62,118 nt of DNA from assembly GCF_963422545.1 (NCBI RefSeq), contig NZ_OY730237.1:1-62118 (forward strand), in the 5' to 3' direction. Numbering within the stretch: position 1 is the first letter of the stretch; the number at the start of each line of letters is the position of its first letter. A program made the translations under genes and the position numbers. This document shows positions 20,808 through 29,466 of this stretch, piece after piece. Below the pieces are notes generated by a model. That model was not told the origin of the DNA. It did no database searches and saw nothing but the letters and a program-made list of their open reading frames with translations. Source of the stretch: an uncultured Flavobacterium sp. Lineage in GTDB: Bacteria; Bacteroidota; Bacteroidia; Flavobacteriales; Flavobacteriaceae.

Positions 20808-21587
20808 CTACAAGGAACGGTCCAAGTGCGTATATCCGCCATCCACATAAATCAACTGACCTGTTGTATGACTTGATTTATCAGACAATAAAAAGACAGC
20901 CATATTAGCAATTTCTTCAGCAGTTGTCATTCTATTTTCTAATGGAATTTTGGCTGTGATTTCTTTTAATTTTTGCTCTGGATTTTCGAGTGTATTAATC
21001 CATGTCTCGTACAATGGCGTATAACATTCAGCTACAATAACCGAGTTTACACGTATTCCGTATTTCAATAATTCAACAGCCCATTCGCGAGTTAAGGCAT
21101 TACGCCCACCGTTTGAAGCTGCATAAGCTGACGTGTTTCCTTGTCCGGTATCAGCAGTTTTTGAACCAATATTTACAATTGCTCCTTTTGTTTTTTTCAA
21201 CTCTGGCAACGCATGTTGTGCCATTAAATAATAATGAACTAAATTTTTATGAATCGATGCCACAAATTTTTCATAATCTCCACTTTCCAAGCCAACACCA
21301 TCATTAACTCCTGCATTATTGATTAATCCATCAATACGGCCACAAAGTTTAATTACTTGGTCTACGGCACTTTTACAAGCTTCCGGATTAGTCAATTCAG
21401 CCACTACTGATAATGCTTTTCCGCCTTCAGCTTCTATTTCTTTAATCGCAATTTGATTGTCAGCATCAACTCTTCCCACAATTACAGGAATTGCTCCTTC
21501 AGCAGCCAAAACTTTACAGATCCCAAATCCTATTCCTTTTGCTCCACCGGTTACGATAATTATTTTGTCATTAAGATTAAGATTCAT
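20808..21587 (-). CDS. SDR oxidoreductase, probable L-fucose dehydrogenase, with Asn at the catalytic Lys position
   Basis: Cytoplasmic NAD(P)-dependent dehydrogenase predicted to oxidise L-fucose to its lactone. The Rossmann motif is TGGAKGIGFG, NNAG is present as INNAGVNDG, and the catalytic Ser (NIGSK) is 13 residues before the Tyr of SAYAASNGG. The usual YxxxK Lys is read here as Asn (codon AAC), a notable deviation. The rest of the family follows (YGIRVNSVIV, SSHTTGQLIYVDGGYTH). It lies between the GH2 and lactonase genes, which is the basis for the fucose assignment; a related deoxyhexose is possible. Confidence 0.82.
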   Translation of the reverse strand: MNLNLNDKIIIVTGGAKGIGFGICKVLAAEGAIPVIVGRVDADNQIAIKEIEAEGGKALSVVAELTNPEACKSAVDQVIKLCGRIDGLINNAGVNDGVGLESGDYEKFVASIHKNLVHYYLMAQHALPELKKTKGAIVNIGSKTADTGQGNTSAYAASNGGRNALTREWAVELLKYGIRVNSVIVAECYTPLYETWINTLENPEQKLKEITAKIPLENRMTTAEEIANMAVFLLSDKSSHTTGQLIYVDGGYTHLDRSL

Positions 21588-21654
21588 TTGTTCTCTATTT
21601 AAGTTGGATAGTTATTTTTTTTGATTGTGTCTAAAACACAGATGGGTTTAACAA

Positions 21655-22488
21655 TTAATCTTTTAAATGATAAAAATTAATTGCATTCTTGCTCCAGAAT
21701 TTATCTTGATCTACTTTCGAAAACTCCGAAAAATAATGTTCTACAATCTCACATGATTCTGCATAAGATGCTGCAAGTAAACATACTGGCCAATCACTGC
21801 CAAACATCAGTCTCTCAATTCCAAATACCTCAGTAACCACATCTAAACAATAGGTAAAATCTGTAGCTGTCCAATTACTCCAGTCGGCTTCGGTCGCTAA
21901 ACCAGAAACCTTACACATCACATTAGGATACTGTGCAATGGCTCTAATACCTCTTTCCCACTCGCCAAATTCTTCATTTTTGAAATCCGGTTTCGCCAAA
22001 TGATCTATGACAAATTTTTGTTCCGGAAATTTTGCTACTAGTTTTGCCGCATTCTCTAAATGTTTTGGAAAAATCAAAATATCATAGGTAAAATTATGTT
22101 TTATCAATTTTGAAATTCCGTTTTGAAAACTTTCCAACAACATAAAATCAATATCTGCTTCTGCCTGAACGATATGTCTGAATCCTTTAAGTTTTTCATA
22201 TTTATTATAATATTCCAAACGTTCCACTATATTCTCGGCACACAAATCAACCCAACCTACAACACCTTTTATAAAATTATTGTCTTTGGCTAAATCCAAA
22301 AGAAAACGGGTTTCATCTTCGCTCTGATCTGCCTGAACAGCTACACAGCCTCCAAATTGATTTTCTGACAATAACGGTTCTAAATCCGAAGGCAAAAAAT
22401 CGCGTTTGATAACTTTCATTTCTTCACTGATCCAGGCGTCTTTTACAGGATGATATTTCCAAAAATGGTGGTGGCTATCTATTTTCAT
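21655..22488 (-). CDS. Amidohydrolase, probable L-fuconolactonase
   Basis: Cytoplasmic metal-dependent hydrolase of the COG3618 type, opening the sugar lactone made by the neighbouring dehydrogenase. N-terminal metal motif IDSHHHFW, central FVIDHLAKPDF and C-terminal FGSDWPVC are all present; about 277 residues. I choose ATG 22488 (MKIDSHHHF) over the in-frame TTG at 22497. That start overlaps the end of the mutarotase gene by 14 bases, indicating translational coupling. An L-rhamnono-lactonase role is the main alternative. Confidence 0.85.
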   Translation of the reverse strand: MKIDSHHHFWKYHPVKDAWISEEMKVIKRDFLPSDLEPLLSENQFGGCVAVQADQSEDETRFLLDLAKDNNFIKGVVGWVDLCAENIVERLEYYNKYEKLKGFRHIVQAEADIDFMLLESFQNGISKLIKHNFTYDILIFPKHLENAAKLVAKFPEQKFVIDHLAKPDFKNEEFGEWERGIRAIAQYPNVMCKVSGLATEADWSNWTATDFTYCLDVVTEVFGIERLMFGSDWPVCLLAASYAESCEIVEHYFSEFSKVDQDKFWSKNAINFYHLKD

Positions 22489-22822
22489 GCAAGTCAAATA
22501 TTTTATCCATTAACATCCATTTTTCACCATCTTTTGCCCAAGGCAACGCTTTTTGATATTTCCACATCAGTTCTTCCCATTTCTGAACCACCGGATTATT
22601 TGCATCCATCTCTCCTTTTCTTTCAAAAGAAAAAGTTTCATTGGCTTCAATAATCATAAACATTCTGTTACCAACACAATAAATATCAAGATTTTCAATC
22701 CCTGAACTGGTAATACTTTCTGTAATTTCAGGCCAAATCTTTTCATGATATTTCTTGTATTCGGCCATTAATCCCGGATCTTCATTCAAATCTAATGCAA
22801 GACAATATTTTTGAGTTACCAT
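22475..22822 (-). CDS. L-fucose/L-rhamnose mutarotase (DUF718 family)
   Basis: Small cytoplasmic protein converting sugar anomers. The family pattern is clear: CLALDLNEDPGLMAEYKKYHEKIWPEI compressed into YKKYHEKIWPEI, then IYCVGNRMFMIIEA and a Trp-rich end (WEELMWKYQKALPWAKDGEKW). At 115 residues it has the usual length. It is the first gene of the operon and probably feeds the right fucose anomer to the dehydrogenase. A candidate LacI operator lies 179 bases upstream. Confidence 0.85.
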   Translation of the reverse strand: MVTQKYCLALDLNEDPGLMAEYKKYHEKIWPEITESITSSGIENLDIYCVGNRMFMIIEANETFSFERKGEMDANNPVVQKWEELMWKYQKALPWAKDGEKWMLMDKIFDLHENR

Positions 22823-23000
22823 ATTATTTTATTTAAAATCTCAGGTTAAAAACCTAAAACTATTGATTAATCAATTAAAAAAATATTTCAAATTAAAGAT
22901 TGATATGAATCTACTAATCTCTTTTCATTTTCTGTTTTTGTACAATACCTTATTTTTAAGAACACAGTACCGCTGAACTTTAACAAAAACAAGCATATTT

Positions 23001-23016
23001 ACTAAATCGTTTTATG
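23001..23016. promoter_or_regulatory. Candidate LacI-type operator ahead of the fucose operon
   Basis: ACTAAATCGTTTTATG has three mismatches to the island palindrome. It is upstream of the mutarotase gene, the first of five genes in the operon. Confidence 0.45.
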
Positions 23017-23310
23017 TTTTCGAACACATTATTTTGCTACAATCTTAAAAAAATAAAATTATTGCATTATTAAGTTTTATTTTAGTTCAAAATTATCATT
23101 AATTAAGCATTTATTATCTTTATAATTAATTTCATAAAAAACAACCAAATATGTAATTATTTTAGGGTTAATTTATTTAATCGTAAATAATGAACTCAAT
23201 TTACAAAATAAAGACTTAAAGGAGTTATTAGTAATTTCTAAAAAAATAAAAAAGATTCAATAAAAAAAGCTCCAAATCAAAGCTTATATACTATTCCTTA
23301 ATTAATAGTA

Positions 23311-23516
23311 TGTCAATCAAAAGTTGAAATATGCCGTTAGGCACTAAATATTGGTAGTTCTAATAGATTCGAGATTCGTTGGCGTGCCGTAGGTACGCAA
23401 CAAAATGATTACAGTTGCGTACCTACGGCACGCTAAATTTATTCTAATTCTTGTTTTCTACCAATCTTTAGCGCCTAACGACACAAATTGTAGACTTTCA
23501 ATTCTTGATTGGTATA
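23311..23516. repeat. MITE-like long inverted repeat
   Basis: About 200 bases form an imperfect hairpin. Outer arms: TCAATCAAAAGTTGAA at the left and the complement of CAATTCTTGATTGGTA at the right. Next inwards, CCGTTAGGCACTAAATATTGG pairs with CCAATCTTTAGCGCCTAACG (three differences), and the core GCGTGCCGTAGGTACGCAAC pairs with GTTGCGTACCTACGGCACGC. No coding capacity. The outer 47 bases recur at 61606-61652. It could also act as a terminator for the AraC transcript. Confidence 0.75.
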
Positions 23517-23547
23517 TATTATTAATTTATAAAAAAGGAATATAAAA

Positions 23548-24414
23548 TTACACTAAGGCTTTTTTTCTATATTCCTTGGGAGTTGTTCCCATTAATTTTT
23601 TGAACAGCTTATTGAAGTTTGAAGCTGTTTTATAACCACATTCATAGGCAATTTCAGAAATACCTAAATCAGTTTCGATAAGATACTTGCAAGCATTTGA
23701 CACTCTGATTTCATTCAAATATTCCACAAAAGGTTTTTTGGCTTTAGCCTTAAACATTCTACAAAATGATGTAGGTGTCAGATTTGCAATTTTAGAGATT
23801 TCATCAAGCGATATTTCCTCTTTATAATTCGACTTCACGTATTGAAAAACAGCAGCAAGTCGGTCATTTTTATTATCCTCATTAACTGAGATATACGAAT
23901 CATCATTGATATACCTTAGATCTTTACTTTTTGACAAAAGAAACAAAATTTCGATCAGTCCCATAATAACTTCAAAACCTTTCTTTTTTAGCAGTTTTTC
24001 CATTTTTTTAGAAACCAATGCATTTGTCTGTCCGGTAATCGATACTCCTTTTACGGCCTGAGACAGAAACTTTTTGACTTCTTGGGCTTCAGGTAATTCA
24101 TAAAAAGAGTTTCCAAAAAGGTCTCTGCTAAAATAAATCACCATCGCTTTAGCCTTTAAACTATTAATTCCTTTATAAAAAATTTCATCATTAAGCCAAA
24201 CATGCGGAATATCATCTCCAAGAAAAACCATATCACCAGCTTCGAACGATTCTACAGAATTTCCGATAATTCGTTTTCCATGACTTTCTAAGATATAAAC
24301 CAACTCAAATTCAGGATGTGAATGAAAAGGCGACTGAAAAAAAGACTCTTCACGAGAAAATATAGAAAGCGATGTATTAGTATAGGAAGCAATATTTGTT
24401 TTTACAATTTTCAT
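23548..24414 (-). CDS. AraC-family transcriptional regulator with cupin sensor
   Basis: DNA-binding protein of 288 residues. The N-terminal cupin-like domain has FHSHPEFELVYILESHGKR and GDDIPHVW, suited to sugar sensing. The C-terminal double helix-turn-helix shows ISLDEISKIANLTPTSFCRMF and LGISEIAYECGYKTASNFNKLF, then GTTPKEYRK. It is divergent from the 818-residue hydrolase gene, with two candidate LacI operators between them. Its targets are unknown; the flanking operons are the natural candidates. Confidence 0.92.
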   Translation of the reverse strand: MKIVKTNIASYTNTSLSIFSREESFFQSPFHSHPEFELVYILESHGKRIIGNSVESFEAGDMVFLGDDIPHVWLNDEIFYKGINSLKAKAMVIYFSRDLFGNSFYELPEAQEVKKFLSQAVKGVSITGQTNALVSKKMEKLLKKKGFEVIMGLIEILFLLSKSKDLRYINDDSYISVNEDNKNDRLAAVFQYVKSNYKEEISLDEISKIANLTPTSFCRMFKAKAKKPFVEYLNEIRVSNACKYLIETDLGISEIAYECGYKTASNFNKLFKKLMGTTPKEYRKKALV

Positions 24415-24468
24415 TTTAACAATACTAATGATAATTAATAATTAAATAAGGATAAAATTGAAGTAATT

Positions 24469-24484
24469 ACTAAACTGATTTAGA
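24469..24484. promoter_or_regulatory. Possible operator upstream of araC-type gene
   Basis: ACTAAACTGATTTAGA contains the perfect inverted repeat CTAAA-CTGA-TTTAG, but differs from the island palindrome at four positions including the centre. It lies 55 bases before the AraC start. Confidence 0.3.
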
Positions 24485-24536
24485 TATAATTTTAGATTTC
24501 TCAAAAACAAAAATAACAAAAATTGTTTATGAAGTA

Positions 24537-24552
24537 ACTAAATCGTTTTATT
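24537..24552. promoter_or_regulatory. Candidate LacI-type operator ahead of the alpha/beta-hydrolase gene
   Basis: ACTAAATCGTTTTATT has two mismatches to ACTAAAACGTTTTAGT. It is in the divergent region between the AraC and hydrolase genes, 208 bases before the latter. Confidence 0.5.
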
Positions 24553-24759
24553 AAGGTTAAAACATCTGGAAATAAACCCGAAAATAAAGGGTTAATACAG
24601 TAATTATTGACAAATAACTCCTTTTTATTTTCACCACTTTAGTCAGATTAATTGGCACAATGCAAAAATAACTGAGGACAAAATTGAAGTGCTTCTATAA
24701 AAACAATGGATATTATTGGATCAAAAAGTCCTGTATCCTAAAAAATAAAGCTAAAAAAA

Positions 24760-27216
24760 ATGAAAAAAGGATTTCTAATTTTCTTAATTGCTTTGGGCGC
24801 AAATTCGATCGCACAAACAAAAGCCACTGGAAATGTCGTTGAATATTTTGGAAAAGAAAAAATTACAACAACTGCTGAAGGAAATATTTTGTACAATTTC
24901 ACCAACGGTTACACGCTTCAAGCCGATAAAAAAACCGGTACACTTTTTAATGGACAAGATCCTGTGGCCTGGCAATATGCCATTGGAAAATTTGTAAATC
25001 CGAATAAACAAAAAGGAGATTGGCTGCCTATTCAAGTCGATTCTATTGGGGTTTTTAGTCAAAAGGAAATGAAATCAGCATTTCTTTTCACTGAATATAA
25101 TTCGCAAAAAGAGCAAATCGCACTTTTGGAAACTACAGGCGGAACCCGCACTTATATAAACGGTTTACCACACGAAGGTGATCATTATGATTTTGGATAT
25201 ACTTTGATTCCGTTTAAACTTCGCAAAGGTGTAAACGAATTTGTTTACACAAAAGGCCGTTTTGGTCACGTGAAATCTAAAATTATTATACCGTCAAAAA
25301 GTATTCAGTTTACAAAACGTGATTTGACGCTTCCAGATATTATTAATGGCGAAAAAGACGAAAAATGGGCTTCTATTCGTGTCATCAATGCTACTGAAAA
25401 AGAGTTAAAAAACCTTGTTATTACTGCAAAACTATCAAGTGGCGAAACGGCGACTTATGCAATCGATGCCATTATGCCTTTGTTTGTGAGAAAAGTAAAA
25501 TTTAAAGTTCCGGCTTCAAAAGCGAATTTTACAGGCGAATTGAAAATGGAAATAACGCTTACCGACAAAAGCGGAAAAGTGATTGACAAAACTGAAATTA
25601 CAATTCAACAACGTCCTGCAACTGTTTATCATGAACGTACTTTTTTGAGCAATATTGATAACAGTGTGCAATATTACAGCGTGGCTCCTGCATTAGAAAG
25701 CGGACCAAAAGCGCTAATACTTTCTGTTCACGGCGCTTCTGTTGAAGCTCGAAATCAGGCACGCGCTTACAAACAAAAAGATTGGGCTCATATTGTTGCC
25801 GCTACAAATCGCCGCCCTTTTGGTTTCAATTGGGAAGATTGGGGAAGAATCGATGCCTTAGAAGTTTTGGCCGAAGCCAAAAAAGTATTCAATACAATTC
25901 CTGCACAAACCTACTTAACAGGTCACTCAATGGGTGGCCACGGAACCTGGTTTCTGGGAACGACGTATCCCGGAAAATTTGCCGCAATTGCGCCTTGTGC
26001 CTCGTATCCGGATATTTCGACTTACGGATCTGATAAAGGCGACGAAATGCACGATATGTTCAAAGCTTTTGAACCCATCAAACGTTCGGCTAATTCCGGT
26101 CGTGTAAAAAGCATGATACGAAACCTGAAACAATCAGGTGTTTATATCCTTCATGGTGATGCCGATTCGACTGTTCCGATTTCGCAAGTGAGAGAAATGC
26201 GCCAGATTTTAGGAACTTTTCATCAAAACTTTTGTTACTATGAATATCCTGGCGGTGAACACTGGTATGGTGACCATTCTGTAGATTGGTTTCCGATTTT
26301 TGAATTCTTCAAACGTCAAACAATTCCAACAAACAAAGAAGTTACAGAAATTGATTTCCATACTGCTACTCCTGCAGTCTCTTCAACAGATTATTGGGTA
26401 AAATTACAACAGCAAATTCACCCGTTTGATTTTTCTAACATTAATGGTAAAATTGATAAGGAACAAATTACCATCAAAACAAAAAATGTTTCTATAATGG
26501 AACTTGATTTGGTTTCATTGAATTTAAAAGGTGAAATCACGATCAATATCAACGATCAAGCATTAAAAACATCAACTGATAAAAAAGCAATTTTGGCTTT
26601 AAAAGATGGTAAATGGACTTTGATAAACGAAGTTAATACAACCCAAAAATATGCAGAACGTCAAGGCGGATTCAAATTTGCGTTTAATAATAATGTCGTT
26701 TTTGTTTATGCTACCGGAGGTTCTGCTTCTGAACGTGAATGGTACCTCAACAGAGCGCGTTTTGACGCTGAAACTTTTTATTATAGAGGAAACGGAAGTA
26801 TCGATGTGATTTCGGACAAAGAGTTTTCATTAGAAAAATATAAAGATCGAAATGTGGTCCTTTATGGAAATAGTTCTAATAATAGTGCATGGAAATTATT
26901 GTTGAAAAATTCTCCTATTCAAATTGACAATCAACAAGTAAAAATAGGCGAGAAAGTATTGAAAGGAGATGATTTGGCTGCTTATTTTATAGTACCAAGA
27001 AATGACAGCAAAACTGCTATGGTTGGCGTTGTAACAGGAACTTCTGAAAAAGGAATGAAAGCAACCTGGGCAAACAATTATATTTCCGGAATTACGGGCT
27101 TTCCTGATGTAATGATTTTTAAAGCTGATTTACTTTTGAATGGTTTATCAAACATGAAAGTAAGCGGTTTCTTTGATAACGACTGGTCTGCCAAAACATT
27201 AGAGTTTTACAATTAA
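24760..27216 (+). CDS. Large secreted alpha/beta-hydrolase of unknown substrate
   Basis: Exported protein of 818 residues; signal peptide ends at SIAQ. Residues 20-300 are beta-rich and not assignable by eye. Residues 310-520 are a prolyl-oligopeptidase-like alpha/beta-hydrolase domain with LSVHGASVEA (oxyanion region), nucleophile Ser390 in TGHSMGGHGTW, an Asp in HGDADSTVP (467-469) and a His in YPGGEHWYGDH (about 501). The catalytic triad therefore looks intact. Residues 540-818 form another mixed domain with TGGSASEREWYLNRARFDAE. It has its own promoter region with a candidate LacI operator. It could be a peptidase acting on glycopeptides or an esterase removing glycan decorations; neither can be chosen from sequence. 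Confidence 0.85.
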   Translation: MKKGFLIFLIALGANSIAQTKATGNVVEYFGKEKITTTAEGNILYNFTNGYTLQADKKTGTLFNGQDPVAWQYAIGKFVNPNKQKGDWLPIQVDSIGVFSQKEMKSAFLFTEYNSQKEQIALLETTGGTRTYINGLPHEGDHYDFGYTLIPFKLRKGVNEFVYTKGRFGHVKSKIIIPSKSIQFTKRDLTLPDIINGEKDEKWASIRVINATEKELKNLVITAKLSSGETATYAIDAIMPLFVRKVKFKVPASKANFTGELKMEITLTDKSGKVIDKTEITIQQRPATVYHERTFLSNIDNSVQYYSVAPALESGPKALILSVHGASVEARNQARAYKQKDWAHIVAATNRRPFGFNWEDWGRIDALEVLAEAKKVFNTIPAQTYLTGHSMGGHGTWFLGTTYPGKFAAIAPCASYPDISTYGSDKGDEMHDMFKAFEPIKRSANSGRVKSMIRNLKQSGVYILHGDADSTVPISQVREMRQILGTFHQNFCYYEYPGGEHWYGDHSVDWFPIFEFFKRQTIPTNKEVTEIDFHTATPAVSSTDYWVKLQQQIHPFDFSNINGKIDKEQITIKTKNVSIMELDLVSLNLKGEITININDQALKTSTDKKAILALKDGKWTLINEVNTTQKYAERQGGFKFAFNNNVVFVYATGGSASEREWYLNRARFDAETFYYRGNGSIDVISDKEFSLEKYKDRNVVLYGNSSNNSAWKLLLKNSPIQIDNQQVKIGEKVLKGDDLAAYFIVPRNDSKTAMVGVVTGTSEKGMKATWANNYISGITGFPDVMIFKADLLLNGLSNMKVSGFFDNDWSAKTLEFYN

Positions 27217-27309
27217 AAGTAAAAAATCATCTTTAACTGAGTAAAAAACGGATATAAAAACTAAAAAGAAGGATTTTTACACTTAAAACTAAATCACTGA
27301 GATTAAATT

Positions 27310-27325
27310 ACTAATACGATTTAGT
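27310..27325. promoter_or_regulatory. Candidate LacI-type operator ahead of the ROK-glycosylasparaginase operon
   Basis: ACTAATACGATTTAGT has two mismatches to the island palindrome and retains both outer ACTAA/TTAGT arms. It is 145 bases before the ROK start. Confidence 0.5.
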
Positions 27326-27469
27326 ATTTAAACAAAAACTCATACTTTTAACACCAAAACAAAGAATAATAAAGTAAATAGTATCAGTTTAACAAATATA
27401 CCTTTTTGCAACTCTATTGTTTGCAATTGTAATTTTAGGTATAACATAAAAACAACAAATAATAAAAAG

Positions 27470-28372
27470 ATGGAAAAAAGATTTGCAATCGCTATGGATG
27501 TTGGAGGTTCACATATTACGACAGCAGTTGTTGATCTAAGTGAAATGAAAGTCTTTGAAAATTCCTTTTTTAAGGTTTCTTTCGATTCTAATTTACCGAG
27601 CAAAGACGTAATGGATTATTGGGAAAATGCTATTCGCACTTTATGCGGAAAATCTCAAGTAGAGAAATTCTCCGGAATCGCCCTGGCCGTTCCCGGGCCT
27701 TTTGATTATGAAGATGGAACTTGTTGGATTAAAGATCAGGATAAATACGATAATTTCTATGGATTGAACATAAAAGATCTATTAAGGGAACGTTTTGATT
27801 TTGATCACGACTTTCCTATTGTTTTTGAAAATGATGCTAAAAGTTTTGGAAAAGGTGAAGTTTACAAAAACATAGAAAACCTTCCTAAAAATGTGATGGC
27901 AATTACTTTAGGAACTGGTCTTGGTGCCTGTTTTATCGAAAATGGAAAAATTGTAAGCACTGGTGACAATGTACCTGAAAATGGTGAAATATGGAATCTT
28001 CCGTACAAAAAAGGTATGGCTGAAGATTCTGTATCACTAAGAGGATTACTTTCTAATTATCAGAATTTAAGCGGTATTCAATTAAACAACGGACTGGAAT
28101 TATACCTTTTGGCAATTGATGGAGATGAAAAAGCAATAGAAGCCTTTAATAAATTTGGAGAAGATCTGGCGGAAATTGTACTTCCGTGGTTAAAAAGTTT
28201 TAATGCCAATATGCTGTTTATTGGAGGAAAAATAGCAAACGCTGGAGACTTATTTCTGAATATTTTTAAAGAAAAAGTAAAAAACGCCGGAATTGAAATC
28301 GAACTGGTAATCTCAACTGACAATGAAACTACTGCTTTATTAGGAGCTGCCAGCTTACTTTATGAGGCTTAG
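27470..28372 (+). CDS. ROK-family sugar kinase (second)
   Basis: Cytoplasmic hexose or GlcNAc kinase of 300 residues. It has AMDVGGSHITTAVVD at the N-terminus, VPGPFDYEDG, FENDAKSFG with the catalytic Asp, and TLGTGLGACF. It lacks the CxCGxxGC zinc motif. The C-terminus (FIGGKIANAG, ETTALLGAASLL) is complete, unlike the first ROK gene. It leads an operon with glycosylasparaginase and two fucosidases. GlcNAc from the N-glycan core is a likely substrate, since the other ROK gene sits with mannose genes (inference). Confidence 0.88.
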   Translation: MEKRFAIAMDVGGSHITTAVVDLSEMKVFENSFFKVSFDSNLPSKDVMDYWENAIRTLCGKSQVEKFSGIALAVPGPFDYEDGTCWIKDQDKYDNFYGLNIKDLLRERFDFDHDFPIVFENDAKSFGKGEVYKNIENLPKNVMAITLGTGLGACFIENGKIVSTGDNVPENGEIWNLPYKKGMAEDSVSLRGLLSNYQNLSGIQLNNGLELYLLAIDGDEKAIEAFNKFGEDLAEIVLPWLKSFNANMLFIGGKIANAGDLFLNIFKEKVKNAGIEIELVISTDNETTALLGAASLLYEA

Positions 28373-28420
28373 GAATAAAATACATTCAAAATATAACAAT
28401 CGATTTAAAATAAAAATGAT

Positions 28421-29425
28421 ATGACAAATCGTAGAAATTTTCTAAAAACAACTGCAATGGCTTCGGCTGCTGTAGCATTAAGTTCTTTCGCAGGAAAATC
28501 AGAAGAAAACAAAGAGCAAAATGAATTTCCTGATGGAAAAATAAGAAAACCAATCGTGCTTTCTACCTGGAATTTTGGTTTGAAGGCTAATGAAGCAGCT
28601 TGGGAAGTATTAAAAAATGGAGGTCGTGCCTTAGATGCTGTAGAAGCAGGAGTAAAAGTTCCGGAAGCCGATCCAAAAGAAAGAAGTGTTGGTTATGGCG
28701 GAAGACCTGATAGAGACGGACGAGTAACATTAGACGCTTGTATCATGGATGAAATGTCAAATATTGGTTCTGTGGGCTGTCTCGAATTTATTAAACACCC
28801 TATTTCTGTTGCGCGTGCCGTGATGGAAAAAACACCTCATGTTATGCTGGTTGGTGATGGAGCGCTTCAATTTGCATTATCTCAAGGTTTTCCAAAAGAA
28901 AATCTATTGGTTCCTGATTCAGAACGTGAATGGAAAGAATGGTTAAAAACTTCTGAATATAAACCAATTGCTAATATCGAAAATCATGATACCATCGGAA
29001 TGATTGCTTTAGATGCTGCCGGAAATCTCTCGGGAGCCTGCACTACAAGCGGAATGGCATTTAAAATGCACGGACGTTTAGGCGATTCTCCTATCATTGG
29101 TGCCGGTTTGTATGTTGACAACGAAGTTGGAGCCGCAACCGCAACTGGTCACGGTGAAGAAGTTATTCGAATTTCAGGAAGTCACTTAGTTGTTGAATTG
29201 ATGCGTCAGGGAAAATCTCCGCAAAGTGCCTGTGAAGAAGCCGTTTCGAGAGTGGTAAAACTGATGAAAAACAGAAATAAGAATTTAAAAGATATTCAAG
29301 TTGGATTTATTGCTTTAAATAAAAAAGGAGAATACGGTTCTTACTGTGTTCAAAGCGGTTTTAACTACGCTGTTTATGACGAAACCGGAAACCGATTAAT
29401 TGATCCTGAGTTTTATATGAAATAG
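28421..29425 (+). CDS. N4-(beta-N-acetylglucosaminyl)-L-asparaginase (glycosylasparaginase)
   Basis: Ntn-hydrolase that splits GlcNAc-Asn, the last linkage of a degraded N-glycoprotein. A Tat-type signal (RRNFLKTTAMASAAVAL) points to folded export to the periplasm. The mature enzyme begins KPIVLSTWNFG and carries SVGYGGRPDRDGRVTLDAC. The autocleavage site is D190-T191 in NIENHDTIGMIALD, with Thr191 as the new N-terminal nucleophile. GACTTSGMAFKMHGRLGDSP and TATGHGEEV complete the active site. It is extremely similar in sequence to the Elizabethkingia (Flavobacterium) meningosepticum enzyme as I remember it. Its neighbours are a ROK kinase and two GH29 genes. Confidence 0.96.
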   Translation: MTNRRNFLKTTAMASAAVALSSFAGKSEENKEQNEFPDGKIRKPIVLSTWNFGLKANEAAWEVLKNGGRALDAVEAGVKVPEADPKERSVGYGGRPDRDGRVTLDACIMDEMSNIGSVGCLEFIKHPISVARAVMEKTPHVMLVGDGALQFALSQGFPKENLLVPDSEREWKEWLKTSEYKPIANIENHDTIGMIALDAAGNLSGACTTSGMAFKMHGRLGDSPIIGAGLYVDNEVGAATATGHGEEVIRISGSHLVVELMRQGKSPQSACEEAVSRVVKLMKNRNKNLKDIQVGFIALNKKGEYGSYCVQSGFNYAVYDETGNRLIDPEFYMK

Positions 29426-29466
29426 CTGATAACCAAAACCAAAAAAGGACTTAACAAAAAACCAAA

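Noticed and set aside
23281..23547. CRISPR-like repeat unit
   Set aside because: The repeated sequences are inverted arms of one hairpin, without regularly spaced direct repeats or cas genes.
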